Assembly (NCBI RefSeq): GCF_000220395.1
Contig: NW_004086326.1
Span: 1-64,000, forward strand
Reading direction: 5' to 3'
From: Ichthyophthirius multifiliis
Taxonomy: Eukaryota > Ciliophora > Oligohymenophorea > Hymenostomatida
Length of the DNA stretch: 64,000 nucleotides
The position numbers were made by a program, and so were the translations under genes. The notes under the pieces are model-generated. The model ran no database searches and was not told the DNA's origin. It was given only the letters and a program-made list of their open reading frames with translations. Each line of letters begins with the position of its first letter. Position 1 is the stretch's first letter. This document shows, in pieces, positions 26,227-38,760 of this stretch.

Positions 26227-29207
26227 TCATTTAATTTCTTTTTATTATTAATTCTATTTTTCAAAATCTTCATTTCTTTATTCCATCAATTATTATTATT
26301 TTACTAATTTCATAATAGTCTAATAATCATCAGGTCTTTTGTATTTCTTATAAATCCTAAATAATTGAAAAGGAACCCAAGTAACTAAAGTAATAATGCC
26401 AATATTAATAGCAAATTCGACATTAAGAGCTGACATATTAAGTATTCCTTTCATAAAATAAATAGATAAAATATAAAAAAGCAAAGTTCCAAGAGTTAAA
26501 ATTAAAGTTTTAATAGTTGGTCTATTTAATTCTGAATAAACATTTAGAATTTCAGCTACAATTAGTGCAGAATANNNNNNNNNNNNNNNNNNNNNAAACA
26601 AATTATGACATTACAGAAGTTCTTTTGTAATTCAATCTTCCATGAAACAGCAATAATTTAGCTAAATATTTAAATTTAAGAATTGAATAATCAGAAGCCA
26701 AAGCTGCTTATTTTCCTTCTTTTCCGACAATACCAATTCCAATATGAGCAGTTAAGATCATTCCAACATCATTACCTCCATCACCTATTGCTAAAGTGAT
26801 TTTTCCTGTATATCTTTTCACACCTTCAGTAACAATAGATTTTTAAGTAGGTGAACATCTACAACACACAACACCGGGTGCATTGGTAGCAACTTCAAAG
26901 AATAACTTTTCTTTATATTATAGGGCAGTTTGTAAAGAGATACCATCAATAACTAAAATAGCACGTGTCCTTGAGAAATCATTTAATTATTAAACTAGTT
27001 CTATTTAATCTTCAACATCTTTGATAGTAAAAATTTCTTCCGTAGCGGTTTTTAAACCTGTAGAAATGGCTATACAAGTAGCAGTTTCAACTTTATCTCC
27101 AGTAAGCATCCATATATTAATACCTCCATTTCTTAAACACTATAAAGTTGAACATATATCTTCTTATAATTTATCTTCTACCCCTCTAAAAATAAATATT
27201 TATATTTAAAAAAAATAAAAATATATACGTGATTCCTAAAAATTCCATATTATCTTCTAAATTCTCAATAGCCTATTTTACATGTTATTCTCTATTATGT
27301 AAAAGTTCATTAGCAGCCGTAAATTTTTAATTCCACTATTAATATTCCTATTCAGTAAGGTACCTTTAAGTAATAACAAGAGTTCTAAGTCCTTCTCTAG
27401 CTAAATTTTCACATTCGTCTAACAAAAAACCTCTTTAAATTTAGGGAACTTTATTCTTCATAATAGTATCTGCCCCTTTTAAATAAAAAATAATTCTCTA
27501 TGATTAAACATGCTTAAGAATGATTCCCATTCTTTTAGATTCACTTGTAAAAGGAAAATTAGCTAAAATTTAATAAGTTTCCATTTTATCGGCTGCGTTT
27601 TTTATTTCTATTTTTTGTTAATCTCTATTTACCAATTCTACTTTTAATTTCTCAGCAATTTTTACCAACGCAATTTCATCTGGAGATGACGCTTAATATA
27701 CTTTCTCACTATTGTCAATTACTGGAGTTACATTATGGCATAAAGCCAAAGCTGTTATTAAATCTCGAACGACTAAATCTTTTTCTCTTCGATTATATTT
27801 ACGTTTCCCTGTACTATTTTACTATGCTTATTCATTTTTCGCCCTTTCTGCTACATCTTACATAGGACCTTCACTTAAAGAACATTATTTTTTTACTATA
27901 GAAGCGAGTTTTTGATAGTTCTGTTCAGTAAAAGTGATTGCTTCTAAGCAAAGTTTTCTAAAAACCATATCGTTTTAAGTTAAAGTACCTGTTTTATCGG
28001 ATAAAACATATTAAACTCTTCCTAATTCTTCTGGAATAGTAGAATTTCTAGTGATTGTACCTGGAATATCTTCATCATGGTTAATATTATATGCATAAAT
28101 CATTTTAGCAATATCTAAATTTACTCTTAATGAAATAGGAATAATTGATGAAAGCAAAAGAACAAACCTAAAGTATTCAATAAGCCAATTATATCCGAAA
28201 CCTTTAAAAATTATGATCATAGCAGCTAATCCGCACATGATAAGAAGGCAAATTTTGGATAATTTATTCAACTCCATATCAACTAATCCCATTTTTGTTC
28301 TCGGATCTTTGGAATTCATTATAGATCTAGTTTCCTTTCCTACATAAATAATCAAACCTAATGCTACTCCTGCAGCCAAGAAAGTATTTGCCCACATAGT
28401 ATTTTATAGAGAAAGAGATTCTCTATAACCTTCTCCTCCCCCTTATTCCAATTTAAAAAGCCCATTAAATTTATAAATGTCTAAACGAGGTTTTTCAATG
28501 CTAACACAAGCTTTCAGTGAGAAAAGATTTCCTTTATTATCATAGTTTTATGTATAGATAATTGGCTTTCTTAATTTCCAATCGGTTTCTCCATCCAACT
28601 AATCGGTTCTAATAAAAACACCGCCATCAGGTTAGTTTGTAGATATTAAAATAACATCTGCTGGAACTCTTTAATTTGCATTTATTTCCACTAAATCTCC
28701 TATTTTTAAATCTTGGCTAAACACATCGATATTTCCTTCTTTACGGCGAACTGTATATTTATATAAATTCGCTTCTTAATCTCTTTTATATCTTTTATAA
28801 TCGTCATAAGCTTCAGTTGCCATTGTTACACATAATACAAATACTAATGGAGCTACATAAGAAAATAAAAAACCAACTTTCAAAACTGGAATAAATTACG
28901 ATAAAGCAATTATTAAAAAAAAAAGGTTAAAAAAATACTTAAATTAATGATATAATACTTTTGGAATAAAATTCGCTATTGTATATTTTTAATTATTTAT
29001 TCTATTAGAAGTATTCTTTGGTGGATATACTGTACCATCTATATATATAATTGTCTCCTCTTATTCTTCTTCAATTGCTTCATTATTCTATTTATAGTCT
29101 TCTAAGCCTTTATATAACGGCTCTTCTGTTAGCTAATCTTAGTTAAGAAGAGGCTCTTTTATGTCAGAAGCAGCGGATGATCGGCGTATATTTTTTAATT
29201 CGAACAT
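26227..29207 (-). CDS. P4-ATPase phospholipid flippase, Neo1/ATP9 type, interrupted by assembly gap
   Basis: [20 protein letters not shown] starts at 29207. Landmarks in order are [20 protein letters not shown] (first membrane helix), DGETDWK (the P4 version of the actuator TGES, at about 28581-28595), DKTGTLT with the phosphorylated Asp (27978-27998), the hinge MLTGDK, and GDGGNDVGM (about 26765). One 43-nt intron lies at 27186-27228. The C-terminal membrane part ([19 protein letters not shown] to [13 protein letters not shown]) matches ATP9/Neo1 rather than other P4 groups. A run of 21 Ns at 26575-26595 falls where family members have about 100 more residues, so the gap hides more sequence than its length suggests. 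ATP9/Neo1 proteins act in Golgi and endosomal membranes, usually without a CDC50 partner. Confidence 0.92.
26575..26595. other. Assembly gap (21 Ns)
   Basis: A run of unknown bases inside the flippase gene, between QFV and SALIVAEI of the membrane domain. By comparison with ATP9-type proteins about 100 residues are absent, so the true gap is probably near 300 bases. Confidence 0.95.
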
Positions 29208-29374
29208 CTTTTTTGCTATGTATATTATTTTACTTTTTTATAATGTGTGATTTTTATAAAATTTTTATTTTAATTTTTCCTTATTTTCAATTTTTTTCTT
29301 TAATGAAATTTATATATATATATAAATGTATTTATTATCAAAATTAAATTACTTATTTATTTTATAGTGTTAAG

Positions 29375-29405
<31 letters not shown>

Positions 29406-30451
29406 TTTCCGATTTTTGAATTTTATATTTAATTTTTTTATTATAAATTATTTTTATTAATAATATTTATATAATTAATTTTTTACTTATATATTTATTT
29501 ATTTAAATAAAAATTAATATTTTTTTTTTTTTTTAAATAAAATCATTTATTAAGATATATATAAAAATAAAATATAAATAAATATTTTTAAATAATTTCT
29601 TTATAATATTATTTCTATTATTAAAAAAAAAATCAAATATTAATTACATTGATATAATCAAAATAGCAAAATTAATTACGAATAATTATTTAATTAAATA
29701 TTTTCTAAAGAAAATTTTATATTCATTAAGCATTCTTTTAAAAAAATATTGAACTTTAAAAATAATTAAATATTTAAATAACTTATTATTATTTTATAAA
29801 GTTTAATTTATAAATAAAATTATAAATACATAAAATTCTTTTATATATATTGTTTTTTATATTTGAAAAGTTTTAATGTATGAATTTATATTAATATAAT
29901 TTATATTTTCTAATAAATTAAGAAATGATATGATGACAAGAACTATTATCAGTTTAGAAATTATAGATTAATTTCAAGAAATTTATAGAATTTCACTCTT
30001 AATATTTTAAATATTAAATTAAATCAATACATTTATTTATTTAATATTTTTTTTAAAAAATACAATCCATAAATTATATTCAGATTTCAAGAATACTAAA
30101 TAAATTAAGTCAAAAAAATAATTTACTAAAGAATTTAAAATTAAAATAAATAAAAAGTTTTTAACATGAATTTTATAATTTTACGAATCTTTTTTTTTAG
30201 GGTTACATAAAAAAAAAATTCAAAAGAATATTTTATGATTTATAAACTCAAGAAAATAAAAAGTCTATATAACACTTATAATAAAAATACAAAAATTAAA
30301 TTATTTTAAAATATATAGAAGAAATTTAATTATTTTTAAAGAAAAATAATAATAAAAAAATATGTAAATAAAAGAATGTAATTAATATATCAATATAAAC
30401 TAGTTATTATGTTATATTTTATTTTTCACCATATTCTTTTTTTTAGAATTT
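29208..30451. other. Intergenic spacer
   Basis: About 1.2 kb of AT-rich DNA containing the flippase promoter and the protease 3' end. A (TA)n tract lies at about 29380-29401. No other feature was seen. Confidence 0.55.
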
Positions 30452-31879
30452 TCATATCGATGAGTGATTAGCAACACCAAAGCTAACAGTATTATTATCT
30501 CTATCATAAATAGAAACATATTTCTTGAGAAAAATATCTCCCTAATTATAAATAAATATTAAAAAATATTATTAAACATACCAAGATCCAAGCTTTTTCA
30601 TATTTAAATCCATCATCTTCATCATTTGGAATATCCAAAGGCATGAATCCAGCCATACATGAAGCAGATTTATTTTTCATAGTATTTCCAGCTCTGATTG
30701 AAGCTTCCACAAACATTTCAGCATCATCGTCCTTAAGAATATATTCTTCAGGTTTTAAATTATATTCAACGCCATCAGCAATAAAAGTAATATCGCCTAA
30801 ACTGTTCATATTAGAGCAATTATCATTAACATTAAGGTGATCTATTAAAAAAAATAGAAATATAAAAAAAATTAAAATTACTTAACAAGTTATAGATAGA
30901 ATCCGAAGGTCCTGTAATTAAAGAAGTACCAGTATCAGCAATTAAATAGCATCCACCTTTACATAATCCAATGTCTTTTTTTCCTACTAAAATATTATCA
31001 GCTTTGAAGATCCAATAATATTATTTCACAATTTTATGACTATGTATTTATCCAAGCACCTTATTTTTATCATAACCGCCAATAGTTAATTAAGAATCTG
31101 AGCTTCCAGCATTATTACTCATGTAAAAAGAAATAATATTTTTCGAAATTTTTTTTGACTTAGCAAGATTATCAAAAAGCGAATTTCTATTATAGGCAAC
31201 CATACTAGGAAAAGCTAAACCAACAATTCCATCAAATTTAGCATCTTAAAATACTGCTCCAATTTATTTTTGGATTTCTATAAAATCCTATTTTTCAATT
31301 TCAACACCTCCAAAGTAAACTGTGTCTTAACTGAAATTACCTATTAATTCTCCTGTTCCAAATTATACATCTAATTATAAATTTATTGCGTGATAATTAC
31401 TAGATTTCTAATGATCATATTATTTTCTGTTTCTGCATCCTATATCACTACATTATTTTGAATCTATCCAAATATTTGCAGAACCGGTATCATATATCAC
31501 TTCGAAAGTATTATCTGGATCACCAATAGATAAGGGTCCAGTGTATTATACATTTTAGAAATTAAATAATTTCAAATTGAATTAATTAGATTTAGAATCT
31601 TATGTATTTTTATTTGTATTTTTTTTTGAATCATCTTCTTAAAATAATTAAGATGCTAAAGAGTCTGAATGAGATATAGTATAATATTAGTGAGTTGACA
31701 ATAATTATATCATTCTGTGCTTTTAGTGTTTTGTTAGTTCAGCTTTTTTTAACGGAATATTAATTAAGTTTTCTGACTCTTATCTTTTTAGTTTTTTTTA
31801 ATTGTTTTTGCGTAATATTTTTTTAAGAATGTGAAATTACTAGAATTAGTAATGTAAATAATATTAATACCTTTTTCAT
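30452..31879 (-). CDS. Secreted/lysosomal pepsin-like aspartyl protease
   Basis: [18 protein letters not shown] is a clear signal peptide. A basic propeptide ([16 protein letters not shown]) follows, then the mature enzyme beginning [17 protein letters not shown]. Both catalytic motifs are present: [13 protein letters not shown] and [12 protein letters not shown]. The flap-region strand [17 protein letters not shown] and the C-terminal [19 protein letters not shown] are typical of family A1. Introns are 30842-30880 and 30542-30581. The summed exons are one base short of a full frame, and the frame changes at an A run at about 31791-31798 between signal peptide and propeptide. This is probably a sequencing slip. 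Cathepsin D-like digestion in food vacuoles or secretion are the likely roles. Confidence 0.92.
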
Positions 31880-34800
31880 TTTTCTTTTTATATTTTTAAT
31901 GTAAAAATATATTTTTATGTATTTTTTATTAATTTAATTTTTTTCTTTTTTTTTAATAATTCATTAAAAAAGCTATTAAATTAATATCGTTTTTTAAATA
32001 TAATATAAAACAATATTACAAAAACGGAACATATTTTTCTTTTATTTATTAATAATTTATTTTACATTTTAATGACTACTTAAACGAACTAAAAATATAA
32101 AATCATATCATATTTTTTTTTTACAAATCCTGAAAAATTTAATATATTGGAAAAAATAATCAAGAAATATAGGAATATTATTTTTAAAAATAATATAAAA
32201 TAAATTGTGATGTATTTATTAAAATAATTATTTATTAAAAAAATATATTTATTTAAAAAAAAAAAAAATTTCATTAAATTAAATTTCAATATGGGTTTTA
32301 AAATTTATCCTGTATTATTAAAAATTACCTTATTCCAAATATAAAATTTTATTATTCTAAAATTTCATTATTTTACTAGAGAATTTTTTTTTACCAAGAT
32401 ATCTATAGATACTAAATAAGACAATAAATATACATATTTAAAAAAAATTAAATTTTTTATATATACTATTAAATTGTTTAAATAATATAAATTCTATATA
32501 TTTATTATTTCACTTTAAATTAATTTTATTTTATATATAAACTAAACTATAAAAATATTAAATAAAATGCTTCAAATGGAAAACACATAAATACTTATAT
32601 AATTTTTCAATAATTAAAAATTAAAATTTAATGAAATAAAATATATTATTTTTATTTAATAATGGATTTAATCAAATAGAAATTGTTACTTTTCTTATTT
32701 TTTCTATTTTTTTTTTTTTTAAACTCAATCAAAAAAAAGATAGTTATCTTTCTTTATCATATTTCTATGAAAAAGTAAAAATTTAAAGAATAAAATAATA
32801 AAAATCTACTATATAAACAAAAATACTAATAATTAAAGTTATAAAATACAAACCTAAAAAAATAATTCAAATTAAAAAAAAATATTCTATTTTTATAAGC
32901 TGAAAAATTATATAATCTTCAAAATATTATTAATTTATTATTACTTAGACATTAATACTTTTATTTTTATACTATATAAATTATTATTCTATTTATTTAA
33001 ATATAGTATTATTTATTTCAAACACTATATTCTAGTCATCATTTTCAGTAGTATCATTCATTATTTTCATATTTGATATAATTTGTATATTTTTTTTACT
33101 AATCAGCAATTCGAACAGCTTTTTTTTTAATATTTGTTTAATTTCATTTTTTTTTTAATTTATAAATCATATTAAAAATTATTTTATAAGAAATATTTTT
33201 TTTATTTATCATATAATTTTTTATATTATTTTTAATTATATATCTTTTAATTTTTGAAATGAAATAAATAAATTTTATTTTGATTTTTCTCTAAACTTTT
33301 TAAATTTTATATATTTTTTGCATTTTAAAATATTTGAGATATATATTACAAATACTTTAAAAAAATAATAATATTGATTAAGACAAAAAACATTATTTAA
33401 TCTAATGGGTGCTTTATAAATAATCAGAATTTTTTTATTTATAATAAAATTAAAAAATAAATAAATATTTTATAATTATTTATATTAAATAAAATTTAAA
33501 TCTTTAAAATTAATTATAATTTATAAGTATTTTTTTTAATTAATATTTATTTTTATTTTTGTACATTACTTAATTTTATAAAATATATATGTGTATTATA
33601 TTTTTTTTTTTTCAATATTTTTTTTCTTTTCATAATTATAAATCAACTATTATTAACTAAAGATATTTCTAAACAATTTTAAATAAGTAAATATTATTTT
33701 AAATTAAAAATTAGTTATTATTATTCTAATTTAATTTCATAGAATTTTTAATTTTAATAAATATATCATTTTAAAAAATAAAAATATGAAAAATAATAAT
33801 TGAAAATTAATTTTATTCAAATTCCTAATATTATTCTATTCCAATCTAATCTAAATATTAATCAAAATAAATTAATCAAACTAATGTTTAAATAGATAAT
33901 TTTTTATTATGAAAAACTTATATCAGCATATTTTAACATTTATTCATTATTTTATTAATAATTTAAAATCTTTAAAAAATTGTTTTGTTTATTAATTTAA
34001 AAATAAATAAATAAAATATAATATAATTTTAATTTTAAATATTTTATTAAAATGTTTAATGTTTTAACTTTCTAAAAATTTAATCTTCAAATAAAAATGA
34101 AAGTTAATTTTATAAATTTTTAAATATATTTATTTTTAATATTTTAAATACTAAATTTTATTTTTAAAATATAATAAAATGTTGATATGCACTAACTTGT
34201 AACAGTAATCCCGATATTTTTATTTTTTGTAAATTGGTAATATTCCTTGACTTTAAATTCTTAAAAATAAAAATTGCAACTAGCATTTGTATTTTTTTTT
34301 TGATTTTAATTGATTGTAGAAATTAAATTTAAAATGCAGTAAATTATTAAAATTAGGCAAATATAAAATAGATATTAAAAACAGACATAGTATATTGAAA
34401 TATAGAATATAAAATGCTGACCAAAATATTATATAAGCAGACATATTTTCAATAGTAGATTTACTAAGTGTAAAAAATTATGAATTTATATATTATTAGT
34501 TTTAAAACAAATTTTAAAAATAATTTTTTTTTATAAATTAAAAATTATTATTTTTAAAAATATTAAACAGGTAATATAAAATATATAATATATAAAAAAA
34601 TATTTTTTATATATTATTGAATTATTTTCTTGTTCAAATTAAATCTGTTTATATTTCATTTTTATAGGTATTCTATGTTTTTGGAATATTTTTTTTTTTG
34701 TATTTAATGCTTAAAAATTATAATGATATAGAATTTAATTTATGTGAACAGATACTTAATTTGACTAAATAATATATTTGAAAAATTCAAAAAAGATTTA

Positions 34801-35012
34801 TTTATTTATTTAAAACTCAAGTAAAATATTAATAAAAATAATAATGTTTATAAATATTTTTTAACAATAAAAACTATTAAAATAATATATATATAAAAAA
34901 ATAAATTATTTGTTTATAATATAAAAAATATCATATTTATATTTATTAATTTTTTCAAAATAATAGAATTATTTATATATTTTCAATAAAATTAAAAATA
35001 ATACTAAAAAAA
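31880..35012. other. Long gene-poor region
   Basis: About 3.1 kb with no convincing gene. A short minus-strand frame at about 32990-33150 was considered and set aside. The block at about 34180-34480 has more mixed sequence than its surroundings (for example GCACTAACTTGTAACAGTAA) and might be an RNA gene or decayed sequence. Confidence 0.5.
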
Positions 35013-35604
35013 ATGGGAAATACTTAATGTTTAGATTGTAATGAAAGAACAAGGAAAGAACTTGTAAACGAATTAAATTAAAATTTATATTAAAATACAT
35101 GCCCAAATATAAATACTTAAATTTATTAATTAAGTGTTTCTAATAATAAATAAATCGTTGCAAAAAGAGCAGGTATAATTTTATTTGTGAGAAGTATAGA
35201 AGATATAATTTCTATTATAAAATAAACCTATATAAATTTTTAAATTGATATTGAAGGATATTATTTAAATTTCAAAAAAGATTAAGATTTATTGTAAATT
35301 ATTTAATTTCTTTTAAATAATAAATAATATAAGGATTATTTTATGAAATAAATAGATGTATAAAATTTTTACATTAAAACTATTTATGAATTTAATATTT
35401 TGTTTTTTATTTTAAATAAAGGAAACATAATTACATTATAGGCATTGCTAAAACAAAGCTTTCGTAAGTGATTATTATATTAATAAAGATGATGAATTTA
35501 TGCTAAAATCAATATAATGCAAATGCCATTAAAATTAATCATAATTTTAATCAAAAGAATCAGATTAATAATTAAATTAAAGTAAATATAACTTTTCAGT
35601 ATGA
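35013..35604 (+). CDS. Small protein with possible N-myristoylation start, unknown function
   Basis: MGNTQCLDCNERTRKELVNE starts at 35013. One intron (35358-35421, phase 0) joins YKDYFMKQID to ETQLHYRHCQNKAFVSDYY, and TGA is at 35602, giving 175 residues. Gly2 followed by Cys6 suggests N-terminal myristoylation with nearby palmitoylation, and thus attachment to a membrane or cilium. The middle contains AKRAGIILFVRSIEDIISII, a mixed hydrophobic segment, and the C-terminus has IQCKCHQNQ. I do not recognise a family. An unspliced reading would stop at a TGA within the retained intron region, and the spliced reading is more protein-like. Confidence 0.6.
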
Positions 35605-36193
35605 ACATTAAATAAGAAATAAAATAAAAATTTAAATCAATATAGTAAAATACTAAAAAAATAAAATGAATATATTAGAATGAATATATTTATTTTATGC
35701 ATAATTAATTAATAATAATTTTTTATTGATATTGGTAATTTTTTATTATTAAAATAATAATAATTTTAAATAAAAATAAAATTTAATTAATTATTAATTT
35801 ATTTTTTTATGAATAAAATATAAATTATACATTTATTAATTAATTTATAAAATTATTTTTAAAAATATACATACATATTTTAATATAAAAAAAATTAACA
35901 AAAATTATGTTTTTACATAAAATTTATTTATAAGCAAAGTAAGCATATATTTTTATTTTGTTCTTTTGATTTATAATACAATATATATATTTTTATTTTA
36001 AAATAATATTTTGTTTATTGCTTATTATTATTAAAATAAATTATATTTATTAACAAAAAAAAAATTTTTTTAAATAATAATTTTCAATACATAAAATTTA
36101 TATTTTTAAAAACAATAAATTTTTTTTTTAAAATAAATTAAATATTATATAGCAAAATTATTAGACTTTTTGTAATTGATAACATCTAAATCA
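35605..36193. other. Intergenic spacer
   Basis: Convergent 3' ends flank about 590 bases of AT-only DNA with poly-T and poly-A runs. Nothing else was seen. Confidence 0.5.
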
Positions 36194-38089
36194 TCAATAC
36201 TAACTATAATTTTTATGATATTTATTTATTTCATTTCTAATACTTATATTGATATTATTATTAATAACTTGACTTTGAGTCATAATATTATTAATATCTA
36301 GAACATCTTTTCGCCATTTAAATTCCAGCTAATTCACTAACAAAATTACCATAAGAGTCTCTTAAATTTTTTACTTCACGGTCTTTAAAATCAACAATAT
36401 TCAAAAGATTTTTTCTTTCTAGATCTTAGTTAAGACTTTCGTAATTATGCATTAATTACAGTTATTTTATTTACAATAATCTTAATTTTTTGGCATCTTC
36501 AATATCAAGTGATTTCTCTCTTTCAGTTTTTTTAAATTATTTTTTCCAGAATTCAACTTCTCCTGCTTTTTTTTATTCTATGATCTAACATTATTTCGCT
36601 TTTAAATGAGTTTGCTCTGCTATTTAGGAAGCTTTTAGAAGTTCATTTTGTTTTTCAAAAGCTATAAATTCTAATTATTTAGCTTATTATAAAAGTGTTT
36701 CTATTTAAAGAGATTAATATTATGTTAATTATAATAAATGCATTTAATCTTGAATTTCTTTTTGTCTTTGAATCTTCTTGCGCTCTTTTTCGACTTCTTC
36801 CTCTTGCATGCAAATATTTTCCAATTTATGTTCAAGCTCTTATTTTACAGTTTCTAATTGACTTTTTCGAAAATTATTTTTTATTAAAGATTAATTTAAA
36901 TCTTATATTTTTTCATCTATTTAAACAACTTTTTACCCTTAATTTTGAATATTTTTTATTTTTAATTAGAATAATTTGAAAATTCGTTAGTAATATTTTA
37001 TTATTTATCTTGAAATTATTAATTGATTTTTAATATTTCTTATTAATGTTCATTTTAGACGATTTTAATATTTTAAAGTAAAACGTCAGCTTCTTTGTTA
37101 AGCTTTTATACATTGATTTTTTTTTTAGTAATTTCGATAGATATTTACTAAATTTTTTATTAAAAATGGAGAGTTTCTTATTCTGTTTCTGAAGCTTATT
37201 ATTATAAAGCCTTGAGTTATTAAGATAAATTTTTTATATTTTCTTAATAGTTTTCATTCATTTTCTATTATTATACATCATCAAAGTTTTTATTTAGATT
37301 TTATATTTTTTACTTTTTTTAAGTTTCAATATTTTCTTCTTGCTTTTTAGAATCTTCAATTTGATATGTGAATTATTAAATTTTTTAACTAATTTCTTTA
37401 TTTACTTATTTCATTTTTTATGCTTTTTTTATTTCTTCTTGAATTTCTATTTCTTTTGTTTAATTTTCTATATTTTTTTATTCTAGTTCTTTCTTTAAAT
37501 TTTCAACTTAATTTGCTATGTCTTGAAACTTATGTTTTTCATATTCCAACTAAATGCTCTTGTCACATGATTATTATATTATCTAAATATTATTCTGAAA
37601 TTTTTAGCACAATTGGAATAGTTTTTATTACATTTATATTATATCATCTTCTGTTGTTTTTGGTATTACTTCTATTTATTTTTTGTATTCAGACAATAAA
37701 GTACGCCATTTTTCAAGCTCAACTTATTTTCCTTCTAACTAGTTTGCAAGGGATGTCTTTTATATTTTCAAGCATTCATTATTAGACGCTATTAATTTTT
37801 TTATTTCTTGTTTTTACTTGAGTAAATCTGCTTCATTTTTCAAAGTAGCTTGACTTTTTAGTAAATTAATTTCTTGTACTTATTCATCTTCTAGTTTCTT
37901 TTATAGTCTAGAAAGTTAGTTTAATAGATCAGTACCGTGCTAAGATTGCTAAAGGAATTGTTCATTTAATTTTTTCTATTCGTTTAAGAAAAATTCATCT
38001 GAGTTTATGCAAGTTGTTAAAAATGGAACAGTCTAAGTAACTGGAAAATATGGAGGATTATCTGGGAATATAATGCTTAATTATTTCAT
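36194..38089 (-). CDS. Coiled-coil protein, probably cytoskeletal or ciliary
   Basis: MKQLSIIFPDNPPYFPVTQT begins at 38089. After about 45 residues almost the whole protein (about 600 residues) is coiled coil rich in Gln, Lys and Glu, for example QLSRLQKKLEDEQVQEINLL and HKLENICMQEEEVEKERKKI. A frame change near 36990 can be read as a 20-nt GT..AG intron or as an A-run slip. A second one-base change at about 36325 leads into KWRKDVLDINNIMTQSQV and a stop at 36194; without it the frame ends at 36231. The conserved-looking C-terminal segment DFKDREVKNLRDSYGNFVSE suggests a specific family that I cannot name. Centriolar or axonemal scaffolding is only a guess. Confidence 0.6.
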
Positions 38090-38760
38090 TTTTATACTTT
38101 GTTTATCTATTTTTATTTTATAATCAATTATAAATATAGTATCTTAATGGTATTTAAAAAAATAAAGTTTTTTTAGTTTAATATATGGTTATAATTTTAG
38201 AGATTTTAAACAAAAAATTAATAATAATATATGATTTATATTTTTTTTAATTAATTTAATTTAAAATAAAATAATTATATTTTTCTAAGAAAAATTTAAG
38301 ATACAATTAATTAGTAATTTAATAAATTATATATATTACTTTTTCATATAGTGTTTTTTATTTTTGTATTCAATAATAATTTTCAAGTTTTTATTGATGT
38401 TTCAGAAAAAATAAAAAATTGAGTAAATAATAAATAAACTATTATTAAAAAAAAAACTATATTTTAGATTATTAAAATATTTGAAATAAATTATATATTT
38501 AGATATAAAAAATAAATATTGATTTTAGCAGTTTAAAATATTTAAGAAATTTTAATTAATTTATAGCCTTATCATCACTTATTAATAAATATATATTTTA
38601 TTGAATGAACCTAAATAAATCAACTTTTTAAATATTTATTTTATTTTTAAAAAAATATGTTTAAAAAAGTTCGTTATGTACTTTCTTAAGACATAAATAA
38701 AAAAAAAAAATTGTAAAAAACTTATAAAATATAAAATAAAATATAATCATTTTATTATAA
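38090..38760. other. Intergenic spacer
   Basis: About 670 bases of AT-rich sequence between two minus-strand genes. No signal recognised. Confidence 0.5.

Noticed and set aside
26320-28397. Two separate short proteins on the minus strand
   Set aside because: Both are pieces of one P4-ATPase split only because TAA/TAG were taken as stops.
28886-28938. Apparent GT..AG intron near the flippase N-terminus
   Set aside because: Read through, it encodes [18 protein letters not shown], the expected first membrane helix of P4-ATPases, so it is coding.
32990-33150. Short minus-strand frames with KKAVRIAD and MNDTTENDDQNIVFEI
   Set aside because: Too short, in different frames, no start-to-stop model and no family resemblance.
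35462-35487. GTAAGT..AAAG intron in the MGNTQC gene
   Set aside because: With the upstream intron removed, this stretch reads VSDYYINKD in frame, so it is exon.
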